Assembly: GCF_023065955.2 (NCBI RefSeq)
Contig: NW_026622875.1
Coordinates: 9,402,501-9,466,500 of the forward strand
Source of the DNA: Ursus arctos
Lineage: Eukaryota > Chordata > Mammalia > Carnivora > Ursidae
Length of the DNA stretch: 64,000 bases
Reading direction: 5' to 3'
In this document: positions 12,116 to 24,371 of the stretch, piece after piece
Numbering within the stretch: the first letter of the stretch is position 1
Layout of the letters: every line of letters starts with the position of its first letter
Notes under the pieces: generated by a model
What the model was told of the DNA's origin: nothing
Databases searched by the model: none
Seen by the model: the letters and a program-made list of their open reading frames with translations, nothing else
Position numbers and translations under genes: made by a program

Positions 12116-12346
12116 ACATGTAAAGCAAATAGGGGCGCCTGGGTGGCTCAGTTGTTAAGCGTCTGCCTTTGGCTCAGGGCGTGATCCCGGCGTTATGGGA
12201 TCGAGCCCCACATCAGGCTCCTCTGCTATGAGCCTGCTTCTTCCTCTCCCACTCCCCCTGCTTGTGTTCCCTCTCTCGCTGGCTGTCTCTCTCTCTGTCA
12301 AATAAATAAATAAAATCTTTAAAAAAAAAAACATGTAAAGCAAATA
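12116..12346 (+). mobile_element. Young ursid-type SINEC with perfect 16-bp TSD
   Basis: The body 12132-12330 carries the recent-subfamily signature 'cagggcgtgatcccggcgtt' and 'tctcgctggctgtctctc', with tail 'aaataaataaataaaatctt'. It is bounded by exact copies of 'acatgtaaagcaaata' at 12116-12131 and 12331-12346. Confidence 0.97.
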
Positions 12347-12349
12347 AAA

Positions 12350-14130
12350 TACAGATTTTTGTCCCCAACACCCACTGAGGTTGAGTCTTGGGCAAGTTCA
12401 TTCAGGAAGTTATGAAAAGTGCCATGTGGAGCTCTGAATTCTCCACCCTGAGAATACTCTAACACAGGAAGAGTAGTCAAGGAAAGGGCCAAATGTTTAA
12501 ATTTATCTCTTCAAAAAATACACTGGGGGCTCCAGGAGCTCCTAGAGAGGCGCTCCAATCCAGCTGTGCAGGGGTTCAGGAAGAGTGGCCACCGACAGCT
12601 GCGCAATGGACAACGCAGCAGGGAGGGTAAGGCTCACCAAGGAAGCTACTCCTCTTTCCCCTAGGACGCTGAGCACATCATCTCATTAGGGACAGTCAGA
12701 CTGGAGAGCTGGTCAGGACAGGAGGAAGAACAAGACCTGCGTTCCAGTTCCAGCTCTGCTGTTAATTAATTTATTCATTGCTTCTCCAAGAGGAGGAACG
12801 ATTAGTACTTACCCATCCCTAACTCCTTCTCTGACTGTCACACATACCTGGAATCACCTTATTTTCAACACTCCACCCTCCCACTCCCACACCCCCCCAC
12901 CCCCAACTTCACTAATGGAGTTGAAGCCCATAAGTGCCACCTCAAAGCTTCAGACTAGCACAACTGTCCCCAGAAGGTGATCACCAAAGAACTTTCCAGC
13001 GACACTGCCCCCGTGTGTGACACCAGCAACTTTGTGAGATGTCAAGTCAGCAGATGCATATAGCTGGTCATTAAGACTTCCTCCAAAGCATCGCTAAGCT
13101 CACCACCAAAGAATAAGTCTTGACATTCCAAGTTCAGACACAATCTGTGCCCAGAACCATCTCATTCCCCAAGATAATGGAGGTACTGGCATGGGGTCAG
13201 GGGTCACCTTCTTAGTAAATGCCCCTTAGGGAGATTTCAAGTGGCCTTTCTTACACTGCTCACCATTTGGGATGATTTCAATCATCAGAGATGTTTTAAT
13301 AACAGTTAACATGAGAAGGGGGAAGTATCAACACTTGATCCCAGATGGTTCTATGTCCCCTGTGCAAATGTGACTACCACCATCCCAGCAAATTTTGAAC
13401 ACTTCATTCTAAAGGATATAGATTAGAACCTGAATCTCATTCGCTTCAAAGCCCTTGCTTTTTCCTCTGACCCTGCTGCATTAAGACCAATGAGAATTTA
13501 AAATAACTGCTTCAAAAAGGGGCCCCTGCTAGAGAGCATGCCCACATTAACCTAGCACTAGCAAAGGACACATTCAAGCTCTGCCGCCATGACCTACAGC
13601 TCAAAGAGCATGAAGATATGTAAATGTCAGGAAGATTTTCAATTCTTTTAATATACAATGTGGCAAAGGAAATAGCTTCTCAGGGTATGCACATTAAATA
13701 AACTCTCTTCAAGCCGATTTCTATTTAGATAATTATTTGCAAACACTAGAAGTAACATGATCTACGAGCTGTCACCAGATGGATCAAACATGTACACAAC
13801 TTTCAGCTGAATGTCAACCTTAAGTCACTAATATTCATATAAAACTCCAGCATTTCACTGCCCCAAGAAGAAGGGGTTTTGGTTTATAGAAAGCCTTCTA
13901 GACGTCAAGTATAAACACATTTTTACAGAAAAGTCAGTCATTCACTTCCAGAATTGGTGGTACTGATGGGGAGGAGTAAGTCAACTCATGCTATTTAAGG
14001 TTTTTCTCAGAGGCACTTTCTCTGGTGATTTTACATAGGGTCTATGTCTCATCTCCCTAACTAGACTATTAGTTCCTGACGACTAGGACTGGGCTTTCTA
14101 CCCGCTGTACATTCCTCTTAGAATGCCATA
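12350..14130. other. Unique intergenic DNA
   Basis: No SINE, L1 or LTR recognised over 1.8 kb. A C-rich tract lies at about 12885-12905. A short MIR-like phrase occurs near 12738. No coding exon seen. Confidence 0.45.
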
Positions 14131-14134
14131 AGAG

Positions 14135-14350
14135 AGGCTGACATTTAATGAGCATCTGCTATGTGATGAGAACAAATAGACCTCACTTAATTATTTTTCA
14201 TATAATTCCAATTGCAAACATTCATATAATTTTAAGTAAACTGAGGCCTAGAAATTTAAGACATTTACCCAAGATCACAAGGGAAGTTAATGGAAAAGTT
14301 GATGCTTGAGCTATTATTTGAATCTGGGGTCCACCCACTGCACCGTACTG
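14135..14350 (-). repeat. MIR-class relic
   Basis: 'aatgagcatctgctatgtga', 'aaactgaggcctagaaattt', 'acccaagatcacaagggaag' and 'tttgaatctggggtccac' follow the reverse MIR order. Confidence 0.7.
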
Positions 14351-14729
14351 TACTCTCCACCATACCAAACCATGCTACACCACACCATACTATGCCTCAC
14401 TCTAGCACAGTATGAAATCAGGTGATATTTACTACAAGCTAGTAGTGAAGCTTACTGCTCAATGAAAATTTAAGTCAGAGTTTTAAGACACTCATATTTC
14501 TTCCTTCTGTTTCCAAGAACATCAACTCTCTATTTAAGAGTTTGAAAGGCAGGTAGCAAATTGACAAGAGGCTGGCAACGTAATTTCCAGCATTTATTTA
14601 CCTCACTACGATCAGATCAGTCCAATAACCACAATACAAATCTCATCACCAAAGAAAGAGGACAACCTAACAATTACCTGGCTAGAGTTAGAGCCACATA
14701 CCTGACGCATATGTTCAAAAAACTCTGAA

Positions 14730-14752
14730 TGAATGAATGAATGAATGAATAC
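14730..14752 (+). repeat. (TGAA)n microsatellite
   Basis: Five to six TGAA units following 'actc', possibly the tail of an L2. Confidence 0.8.
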
Positions 14753-14759
14753 TAAAGAA

Positions 14760-15925
14760 AAAATCTTGCTTTGTTAAGCATTATGAAATCACTTCAGTTA
14801 CTCCTAAACTAGAAACAGTAACACGAAGCCTAAGATATTGAAAAAGACAGAGGTAGAAGATACACTGATTCAACTGTTTCTCACAAAAAGTTCAGCACTG
14901 GGTGTGATGTCCCTTTGGCTGGGGATGTGAGGCAGGACACTTAAGCAGATGTTGCTTTTCAGCCACGTTGGAAAAGTTCAGCAATGGTTTTTGGACCCCG
15001 GGGGACTAAGCCTGCAGTGTTTTATTACAACTTGGCTGAATTTCTCAGCTTTAAAGCTGAACTAGTAAAAAGTATTTGGAAATCCAAATGGCGAAAGGGA
15101 GAGAAAAATCCAATAAATCCAGCCTGCCAGGAGGCCCTCTGCTGAGAAGCCTGGCAAGCCCTGCCTCCCCATCCTGCATGTGTGTTCTCTCTAAATATCA
15201 CAGTTGCTGCAAACCCTTAATATGGGAAAGGCCAGAAGGGGCTCCCCAGACTCAGCAAATGAAAGGCAGTACGACTCTTTAGAGACCCAGCTTGGGGCTT
15301 ATCATTAACGCAGCTCCTTGGAGGGTGCTTCGCACACCTCGCCAGATCTGCACAGAGAAGATGAATGTAAAAACAGGCAGAAAATGAAGGAAGAGGGCAA
15401 AGGGGTCTTGTAAAATCCAACCACCATCTGCCACTTCAAATCCAGCAGCACTAAGGTGGTTTAATTTGCAAGAATTTTCCCTCTGGTTTCTACAAAAGCA
15501 CTGCTTAAGCAAAAGTGGTGGAGGTCGTCTGGCAGTTATGTGCAGGAGGACTTTACTGAGTGCAGATAAATGAACACACTGAAAGCAACAAAACAGGAAG
15601 ACCACAGATGTATGCCTGGGTAACAGGGAACCGCAGCAACCCGGCGGGTGTGTGGCCGCAGAGCTGCTCAAGTCACACCAAACCATATTCCTCCCCTACA
15701 AGTTTAAAAAAAAAAAAATATTAAAGGGGTTATCTCTGAACAAAATATAAAGAAATAGTAACTTTCCTGTTGATGTTTTTTATAACTCTAGTCTCCAGAA
15801 TTGAATGGATCCTATTCCTCAGTTCGTAGTGTACTACCACTGGGGGCACCTGCAAGGCTATTATATTCTGTTTCAGTGTGTTTTATTTTCATTCTCTTTA
15901 TTCCCAATCCCAATCTCTCCCCAGG
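14760..15925. other. Unique intergenic DNA
   Basis: No repeat recognised. Part of it (15280-15690) has more CpG than the surroundings and the longest open frame of the window on the minus strand, which I judge to be chance. Confidence 0.4.
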
Positions 15926-15929
15926 TATA

Positions 15930-16660
15930 GACACCCACTCTAGTATGTTTAGAGTCTGATCTTTCACATATACTCACTTACGAATACGTGTATCTGTACT
16001 GTGATATGTAAATCTTATTTCTACCAAGCTTCTGCCTGCTGCACAGCAGTCTATGGAGATGCACTACCCTATTCTACTTATACATTTCCCTAAAGATGGA
16101 CACCTGTGTTATTTCTGACCTTTTGTCTGTCAGAACACATAATATTGCCATGAACATTCTCATATGTCTTTCTGTGGGGTTTTTTTTGTTTTTGTTTTGC
16201 AAAACTCTAGGCAAGTGGTTCTCTGGATGTTGAAATTTCTCCAGGCATGGAATTTCTAGGCATACTGTAAGCATATTCTTAATTTCACTCCGTACCGCCA
16301 AGACAGCTTACTGGAATACCTGTTTATACTTCCACCAGCAACATACGAGCAATCTCACATCCCTTACATCTTTGGCCAGTATTTGGTGCTACCTGACTTC
16401 ATACTTTTTGCCAACTGGATTGTTGCAAAATGGAGTCATTTTATTATAAATTGCATTTTTCTAATTATATTCAGAAATTGGCATAAGAGTCCTTAATTTT
16501 GATTAAAAATAAATTTTTAATGTATAGTGTTGACTATCTGGACTCTTCTTTAAGAAATCTATCTTCAAACAGCATGACAAAGAGAGTCTCCTACATTTTC
16601 TTCCATAAACTCAAAGTTTTATTTTTCATATTCGGGTGTTTAATCCACCTAGATTCACGT
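15930..16660 (-). mobile_element. Old L1 fragment, reverse orientation
   Basis: Contains 'agatggacacctgtgttatt', 'attgccatgaacattctca', 'catggaatttctaggcata', 'tatacttccaccagcaaca', and further along 'tcttctttaagaaatctat' and 'tcctacattttcttccat', a diverged reverse-complement L1M ORF2/3' region. Confidence 0.75.
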
Positions 16661-17176
16661 TGCCTCTCAAAGGGACAACAGCAATGCAGCTCCAGCCAAT
16701 GCTGACAAACAGGGATGTCAGCAAAAGTTGACAACCCTTTCCTTTTTTCATGAGAAGCCAGGAGTCAGGATTCTTTCAATGTAATATCTCCTGATATTTA
16801 AAACATTGTGTTGCCCATATAAAAGTATATATGGCCCAGACTCCACCTGTAAGCTGTCAGCTTGTGGTCTTTGAATCACAAAGTATCTCTTTAATATTTT
16901 GACCTGACTTTGGAAGCTTTGTACTCTAGTCATTGCCAAAATAAGCAGTTCTTGCATTTTTTTCAACCCATTTATTTTAGTTTGCCTATCCTTAATGTGG
17001 TCCTAATCCTGCTCATTTAGTAGTTTTATCTCCATCTCTGAACAGGTGGAATAACTGACCATCATTTAGTCAGCATATTTCCTTACTATTACACAGATGC
17101 AACCTGATGGCCATGTGGTAGCCACATGCTTCTCAAAAGCCAAAATCTGATGTAGCCTAAAAGAGAGGTCATTTTT

Positions 17177-17197
17177 CTTTTTTTTTTTTTTAAGATT

Positions 17198-17236
<39 letters not shown>

Positions 17237-17417
17237 TTTGAGAGAGAGGGATAGAGAGACAGAACGAGCACAAGTAGGGGTCAGGATAGGGGGACAAGTA
17301 GAATCCCCACTAAGCGCAGAGCCCGCCACTGGGCTTGATCCCATGACCCCGAGAGTATGACCTGCGCCAAAATCAAGAGTTGGGACACTCAACCAACTGA
17401 GCCACCCCAGGCACCCC
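17177..17417 (-). mobile_element. SINEC, reverse orientation, with expanded (TTTA)n
   Basis: T run, then about ten TTTA units (17196-17240), then 'gagagagagggatagagaga' and 'aactgagccaccccaggcac'. Flanks 'tcatttttct' and 'gttatttttct' suggest the duplication. Confidence 0.95.
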
Positions 17418-17809
17418 AGGAGGAGTTATTTTTCTACCATCTCACAATGTAGATTTCAGGAATATATGTTTACAACAAGGACTTGCTGGAGAGCACTGTT
17501 TTGTAAATACCTTGAGAGCAAGTGCTGTGTCTTCAATCCCAAGCAATGCCCAATGGTGCCTCACAAAAGTATTTGTCTGATGAATTCCATTGTCCCCTCA
17601 TCCTCTAGCAAGGGAATGTATAAGAATTCAGCCTCAAAGTGTGGAGGTGGCCAATAACAACTGCACAGTAGTACTCACAGTCCTGCAACAACTTGGATAA
17701 GAGAATTCTACGCAGCCAATTCACTTATTCCTGGTGCAAACTTGGTAGAAACTATATGGTAAATTGTATTAATATTCAAAATATCTCTACCCCTTTCTGT
17801 AGGAAAGTT

Positions 17810-18190
17810 ATACCTTCCACCACACTGATGTCATGTGTGGCCATGTGATTTATAGTACCCTTTCCTGGAACCCATCTTCCTAATCTCAGGAGCAGTCAGA
17901 TGACTTGCTTTGAGAAAAGAAAGGTGAACAGAGGGGCTGTGAGCCTCTCTTGAGCAAACTCTTCTCTTTTCCTTTGCCTGGCATGTCCCAGGGAGTGACT
18001 GCTCCTTCCGACTAAGTTGCAGAATAAAGATGACATGGTGCAAAGGCCCAGCTGACCTGCAATGGATATGTAGCACAAGTGAAAACAGGCCTTTGTGGTC
18101 AGAAGCCACTGAGATCTTGGGGCTATTTGCTACCACAGCATTACTTAGCCTACGCTGACAGATAAATTTCTTACAATAAATTCACCTTAC
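17810..18190 (+). mobile_element. MaLR-type solo LTR-like element
   Basis: Ends with 'agaagccactgagatcttgg', 'ctatttgctaccacagcatt', 'acttagcctacgctgacag', a typical end of this LTR group. Upstream it has 'gcccagctgacctgcaatgg' and 'ggcatgtcccagggag'. No internal sequence. Confidence 0.65.
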
Positions 18191-18714
18191 TTGCACCTTG
18201 TACACTTTGCTTCCAAACTATTCATCGAGCTTTATGTTGTTTTGCTAGTTCTCTTCAAAGTAGTGGGTGATTTTGTTTTGTTTTAAAATTATCTGTTAAT
18301 AAATACAATTACTGTCGCGTGACCTCTGTCCCTTAACACTGAGTACTCTTTTCACCAGACTGCTAAGCATACTGCTTAAGGTCCCTGCACAGTGCTTTGA
18401 GAACTTAGAAGTGAGTTAAACTTAGAAGTTTTTTATTTTAAAGAGTTCTCTGATGTACCAACTTCCAGTTTCCAGTCTGGAATGTAAGGTGCTTAGAAGT
18501 TGCCATTTTGTCCTAACTAACAAGTGGAAAACCAGAGAAACAGAAAAATCAACAATTGTTTTTACAAATGTCAGAAAAGAGAGGTCATAGGGCAAACTGC
18601 TACCCTCAAAACTATGGATAGGTAGATACAAAGAATCACAACGTACCAGAGCAGAAGCCTCCATGGAAACCAGTGCAGGGGTAGAAAACCCTAATCTGTA
18701 ATTGATGAATTATT

Positions 18715-19830
18715 ATTGGAGGCTGAGTGTGGACAAATATGAGAGTTAAAAATTCCAGGGAGAAGAGTCGTAGTTTTGTGAGTTCTACTTCCTGGAGCTG
18801 AACCTACTTCTCATAATGAATATCAGAGAAAAATCCCCTCATGCTTCCAACAGTGGGAGAAGAAAAGGAACCATTTTGAAATATACCAGAACATTCTGTT
18901 CTTAACAAGACCTGCCCTCAAGAAAAACTATTTTACTAGGGCCTAACCTACTGGGGAAAGAAAAATAGCCAATCCTGGCCACTCCAGCCATCCTGTCTCA
19001 CCTAAGTCAGGGAGCAATAGGTCTGAAACTAAGAAGCACGTGTGATGTTCACAGCCCAGGGCCACAGGTTCACTAAAAGATGGAAACCTAACTCTGGGAC
19101 TGTAGAACACTTCCTTTACCGCCAGACCTCACCACCATATCACTAAAGGCTTATTTGTTGGCTTTCCTTTCACTCAGTTCATCCTGTCTGGCTTTCAGCC
19201 AAATTACAAGGCATACCAAAAGGCAAACAACACAGTTTGAAATTACAGAGCATCAGAACCAGACTCAGATATGGCAAGGATGTTTGAATTATCAGACTAC
19301 GAATTTACAACAACTGTGACTAGGCGCGCCTGGGTGGCTCAGTCATTAAGCGTCTGCCTTCGGCTCAGGGCGTGACCCCGGCGTTCTGGGATCAAGCCCC
19401 GCATTGGGCTACTCCGCTAGGAGCCTGCTTCTTCCTCTCCCGCTCCCCCTGCTTGTGTTCCCTCTCTCGCTGGCTGTCTCTCTGTCAAATAAATAAATAA
19501 AATCTTTAAAAAATAAAAAAAATAAAACAACTGTGACTAATATGCTAAGGGCTCTCATGGAAAAAGAACAGATGGGTAAAGTAAGCACAGAGATGGAAAT
19601 TCCAAAAGAAGAATCGAAAAGAAATGCTAAAGACCAAACACATAACAGAATAAAGAAGGCCTTTGACAGACTTGTTAGTAGACCAGACACGCCTACAGAA
19701 AGAAATGCTGAGCTTGAAGATAGGGCAGGAGTTCTATTATTTGGGGTTTTAAATAGAAAAAAAAATGTGAATTTTGAAAAACATAGAAACATCTCTATTT
19801 GGAATCTTTGAGTTTCAAAGTGTTAGCTTT
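18715..19830 (+). mobile_element. Old L1 5' half with fossil ORF1, interrupted by a SINE
   Basis: Upstream text matches an old L1 5' segment ('aactattttactagggcct', 'cagcccagggccacaggtt', 'aaattacaaggcatacc'). After the SINE at 19323-19526 the frame at 19533-19740 reads like L1 ORF1p coiled-coil sequence: EQMGKVSTEMEIPKEESKRN and a degraded AFDRLVSRPDTP...NAELED. Broken and not functional. Confidence 0.8.
19310..19539 (+). mobile_element. Young ursid-type SINEC with perfect 13-bp TSD
   Basis: Body 19323-19526 with 'cagggcgtgaccccggcgtt' and 'tctcgctggctgtctctctg'. It is bounded by exact 'acaactgtgacta' at 19310-19322 and 19527-19539, inside the L1 ORF1 fossil. Confidence 0.97.
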
Positions 19831-20624
19831 ATAGGACAGCTTCCCTTTGGGCATCACTCAAAATTATGAGATGGAAGAATCTGAAAAAAAAAAAAAAAAT
19901 CACAGTTCAAAGCACTCCCACAGCTGTTCCTGCCATCAGAGAAGTGAGGCTTCACCTTGCTCTTGTATTTCACCTTCTAAGGTAAAGTAGAGGAGCCGGA
20001 AGTACCGTGAAAGGGAAGCACGAGGCACCAGTCAAGCCTCTCGCGATTCTATCCCCAACATCCATTTAGTCCTGAAGCTCTGAGGACAATCCTGCCAAGA
20101 AAGGAAGGTTTGGTTTCTCTTAGACAGCTAGAGAAATACAGGGCATACACAAGGGAAGTCCATGTGAAGATCTACAGGTTTCTTTCTTTTTTATTTCTGA
20201 AAATTCTTCTTTACTTCCCCTCTGGCTTTCTGGGGAGAAAGTGAATCCTATGGGCATCCAGTGGTTACAGTAAGTATTTTAACATTCCAGAGCTATTTTA
20301 TCAGGATACTGGATCATGTCCACATTTTGACACTGACATTTCTAAGGTTTATAATATTCTACATTTGTGATGAAAATGAAACACTGAGAAAATATAGGAC
20401 TTTGGGATCATAGCCTGTAATATCATTTGACAGTGAGTAGCACCTGGTTATTTTAAAACTTATAAGCACATTTTTTTCTAGCATTTCACTTAATCAACCT
20501 TATCATTTGAAGATTTCTGAAAAGAAATTTGAGTTTGGGCAGTACAGGCCCACAGGCTGCATCACCAAGTTATTCTCACGGTACCTAGGAATTATAGCTA
20601 CATGACCCATCAACACATAGATAT
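19831..20624. other. Unassigned intergenic DNA
   Basis: No repeat family or exon recognised. An A run lies at about 19885-19899. Confidence 0.4.
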
Positions 20625-21840
20625 TAGCAACATGTATATCTAACAAAGAATCAATACCAAGAATCAATAAAGAACTCCTACAAATCAACAAAAAAGAATA
20701 CAGTAGAAAAATGTGCAAAGGACATGAGCAGGTATTTCAAGGAAGAGGAGAAAAGAAAGGTGAATATAAATATAGAAAGATGTTCAATCTTCTCAAGAAA
20801 ATAGAAAGTAAGATCACATTGTATACCCACCACATTGACTGGCAATAGCAAGTATTGAGAAGGAAGTAGATCAATGGAAAATCCTATACCCCTATATGCA
20901 TATGGGTAAATATACTATATAGATGCCTATACACTGTACGAAACTATAAATTGGTACCAAAACTATAGAAGATTACCTTGTAAAGGTAAGCATGTGTGTA
21001 TCTTATAAACCAACAATTCCACCCCTTGGTATATACCCAAGAAAAATTCTTACACATATGTACCAGGAGACATGCACAACTATTTTTATATAGGTAGCGT
21101 TAATGACAGCAAAAAACTAGGAACACCCAAAGAACTAATGACAAAAGAATGGATAAATAAATTCTGTATTCATATAATAGAATACTATACAGCAGTTAAA
21201 ACGAATCATGATTGATTCAACATGGATGAATCTTAGAAACATAAAGTTCACTGGAAAAAAAAAAAAAACATGTTTTAAAAGAATACACATAGGGCGCCTG
21301 GGTGGCTCACTTGGTTAAGCGTCTGCCTTCAGCTCGGGTCATGATCCCGGGGTCCTGGAATCGAGTCCCGAATCCAGCCCCCTGCTCCGTGGGGAGCCTG
21401 CTTCTCCCTCTCCCTCTGCTGCTCCCTCTGCTTGTGCTTTCTCTCTCTCAAATAAATAAATGAATAATCTTTAAAAAAATAAAAATAAAAGTACATGTAA
21501 TACAAAAACAATTTTATAAAGCACAAAAACTGATTTAGTGATATATATGTAATAAAAATGATTTTTTTAAAAACAAGGGAGTGATAAATCTAAAATATAG
21601 GATAATGTCTACCTCTAAAGGGAAAGGCAGAGGGATAGAATAGAGGAGGACACTGATGGGCACTGTCAAAGCTCTAGCTCTCAAATTGGCTTGTGAATTC
21701 GTCAGTGTTCATCATTGATTCATCATCAGTATTTCTTTTACTATTATGCCTTATAACTTGCATCTATGTTGTATATGTTTGTATAAAAATAAACGTTAAA
21801 TAATTTTTAAATAAAATTTTAGAATATGAAACAGATTTCT
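20625..21840 (+). mobile_element. Old L1 3' end, split by a SINE
   Basis: Reads 'ctcctacaaatcaacaaaaa', 'atgtgcaaaggacatgagca', 'caacaattccaccccttggt', 'atggataaataaattctgta', 'agaatactatacagcagtta' and 'tcaacatggatgaatctta', the sense-strand L1 3' region. The right part after the SINE (21490-21840) is more diverged. Confidence 0.85.
21292..21489 (+). mobile_element. SINEC element
   Basis: Head 'gggcgcctgggtggctcact', generic caniform body ('cggggtcctggaatcgagtc') and tail 'ctctctcaaataaataaatg'. Confidence 0.95.
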
Positions 21841-22744
21841 GATTGGCATTAGCCTTAAGTTCTGGAAGACCCTCACAAAGCATGGCAGCTCCTCAGTCTT
21901 TCACCACATAGGATTCCTTAAAAGCCTTAACATGTCTTAAGAGTCTTAGCTCTTAAATATGTCTTACATAAGACAAGTCATGTACTATGTGAAATCTGAA
22001 TTTTGATTGCTGAGGTTAAGTTCTACTGCAAGGGCAAGAAGTTCTGATTTTTTTCTCTGAAAATTCTACTTCAATTAATTATATTTTCATGGATATAGGG
22101 TGACTTTTGTTGATGTCTTCTCTCTTCTGTGTTCAGAGGATTTTGATATATCTACTTTATATAACACTATAGTCTATCACATGTATGTTACTGGTTTGAG
22201 AGTATATTGTTTGATTAGTAGCTTGCTCTGGTTTTTGCTTTTTCCACTAGAAGAATAGTTCTTAAAAAATGTGGTTTAAAATATCACTGGGAGGACCAAG
22301 ACCCTTTCAAGAATTTCGGGAGGTCGAAACTAGTTTCAAAATAACGTTAAAACACTATTTGCATTTTGTAAAGTGTATTAACATTTGCAGTGATGGTGCA
22401 AAAGCAATACTGAATAAAACCGTTGGCTCTTCATCATGAATCAGGACTGTGGCACCGAACTACACTAGTAGTCGTTGCATTCCTCACCACCAGGCGGTGA
22501 AGTGTGTGGGGAGGAGCCAGTTCCACTTACAAATGTGCTGGAGGCAATAGTTAAATACAATTACATTGTATTGTTTCTCATTCCTTGAGTATACATCTCT
22601 TATGTACTTTCTGGCATGAAATGGAAGTACACGTAAAGGCCTTCTGCCTCATACACAAGGCTGGTATTTGTCTCAAGGCAAAACACTTGTGCATCAGTTT
22701 GCTGTGCAAGCTGAACTACTTTGCACATGGAAAACCATTTTCAT

Positions 22745-22937
22745 TTTTTTATTTTTATTTCAAGATTTTATTTATTTATCAGAGAGAAAAAGCACGAGCA
22801 GGGGGAGCAGCAGGCAGGGGGAGAAGCAGGCTCCCCACGGAGCAAGGAGCCCGATGGCAAGACTCGATCCCAGGATCCTGGGATCATGACCTGAGCCAAA
22901 GACAGCTGCTTAACTGACTGAGCCACCCAGGCGTCCC
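22745..22937 (-). mobile_element. SINEC element, reverse orientation
   Basis: 'caagattttatttatttatc' on the left, 'actgagccacccaggcgtcc' on the right. Inserted in the hAT fossil; flanking 'accattttcattttttta' and 'accacttttattt' fit a duplication. Confidence 0.95.
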
Positions 22938-22966
22938 TACCACTTTTATTTGAAAGAATAGCTGAT

Positions 22967-23149
22967 AGGGGTATCTGGGTGGTTCAGCAGGTTAAGTGTC
23001 TGATTCTTGATTTCTGCTCAGGTCACGATCCCAGGGCTCTGAGCTCAACTTGGAGTCTGCTTGTCTTTCTTCCTCCCCCTCTGCCTCTCTCCGCATGTGT
23101 GCTCTCTCTCGCACGTGCTCTCATATAAATAAATAAATCTGAAAAAAAA
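22967..23149 (+). mobile_element. SINEC element
   Basis: Head 'aggggtatctgggtggttca', CT-rich tail 'tataaataaataaatctga'. It lies only 30 bp from the oppositely oriented SINE before it. 'aatagctgata' and 'aatagttggta' flank it. Confidence 0.92.
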
Positions 23150-23749
23150 TAGTTGGTAGACAAACTAGGTTTTTCACATTTGAGTTTGGTAGATATTTTC
23201 TCATAAATGAACAGTGAGCCTGTCACTTCAAAACAAACACCTGACAGTATTTGTTGCTAAAAATAAAATTCAGGCTTCAAAGATTAAATTTGGACTTTTG
23301 AAACCTTGTGATCATCACCACGAACTTGACAATTTCTCAATCCCAAAGCCTTTTCTGATGAGATCAGTGGTGATATTAACAAATGTGATTTTCTTTTATT
23401 GTATAATGAAATGTGCCACATTTGGAAGACCTGCATTAGAATAAGCCAGTATTTTCCAAATGACCAACGCATAATGTTATAAAATTATGCATGGGTAAAA
23501 GGTGAATTCAAATTGCAAAGTAGATGAATGAAGCATTTAAACAGAGTAGGGAAATTAATAATCTTGTGAATATTATCAAATTAACTCTTACAAAGTCAGA
23601 TTATTTTAACAACTTTAACAAAAAATTACTTCTCCCTCTTTAACTGTAGGAGAGAAAAACATTTGCTGCTTCTCTTTTTCAAACTCCTTTGGTTAATAAT
23701 GAAGACTGGTTTTTTGTTTGTTTTTTGTTTTTTTAGGATCTTAGTGCTT

Positions 23750-24030
23750 ATAAACTAAAACAAGGCCTGTACAAAACTATAATAACAAAAAGCAGAGCAG
23801 TGGCTGCCTGGCCCTGGGGGTGGGGGACAGGGACTGACTGTAAAGGGCCAGGAGGAAACATCTTAGGTTAAGGATCTCTTCTATATCTAGATTGTGCTGA
23901 TGGCTACATGATTTTGTATCATTACTAAAATTCATCAAAATCATACCTTAAACAATAAGAGGGGGAAAGTGGCCTGTAGAGTTCAATTTTACTGGCAGAA
24001 ATGAAGAAAGAGATGAACAGAATTTACTTA
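23750..24030 (+). mobile_element. L1 3' UTR fragment
   Basis: 'gagcagtggctgcctggccc', 'gacagggactgactgtaaag', 'tagattgtgctgatggctac' and 'aaaattcatcaaaatcatac' match the L1M 3' UTR order. Confidence 0.75.
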
Positions 24031-24111
24031 ATAAAAATGAAATAAGGAGCATGGAGTGTTTTTCTTTCCTTGGTCCAGTGGTCCATCCGGGAGGGAGTAT
24101 ACATAATGGCT

Positions 24112-24312
24112 ACAAGTTCAGATGCGGGAGATGCAGTCCTAAGCTTGAAAACTGGCACTGCCACATACTATCTGTGTGACCTTGAGCAGGTCACTTATTC
24201 TAAGCTTCACTTTCTTCATCTGTGAAATGAGGATCAACATAGCACCAATCTCATTATTTTAAGAAGATAAATTGCATAAGGTGCCCAGTCTAGTAAATGC
24301 TCAATAACCTAA
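24112..24312 (+). repeat. MIR element
   Basis: Contains 'ctgtgtgaccttgagcaggt', 'ttcttcatctgtgaaatgag' and 'agtaaatgctcaataacct', the MIR core and tail in sense orientation. Confidence 0.88.
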
Positions 24313-24371
24313 GTAATTACTTTATTGAACCATTTAGACACCTGACTGCCACATACATATTCCCTTAGATA

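Larger units (their letters stand above)
22285..23640 (+). pseudogene. Fossil hAT-Charlie transposase (DNA transposon), broken by two SINEs
   Basis: Translated pieces in scattered frames match the Charlie-like hAT transposase family related to mammalian ZBED/SCAND3-type genes: a TDGA-K-A type motif near 22390 ('cagtgatggtgcaaaagcaa'), KAFCLIHKAG near 22640, 'cttgtgcatcagtttgctgt', then SLSLQNKHLTVFVA at 23214-23260, HHELDNFSIPKPF, and 'atgaccaacgcataatgtta' near 23460. Frames shift and stops interrupt it. SINEs at 22745-22937 and 22967-23149 split it, and the transposase text resumes exactly on each side. It is a dead element and no terminal inverted repeats were firmly located. Confidence 0.8.

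Noticed and set aside
12132..12230. tRNA-like A and B box sequences at the heads of many SINEs
   Set aside because: They are the tRNA-derived promoters of SINEC elements. No intact cloverleaf tRNA gene was seen.
15279..15686. Open frame of 135 codons on the minus strand, the longest in the window
   Set aside because: No recognisable domain, low-complexity cysteine/leucine/serine-rich composition, no splice or promoter context. Chance frame in GC-richer DNA.
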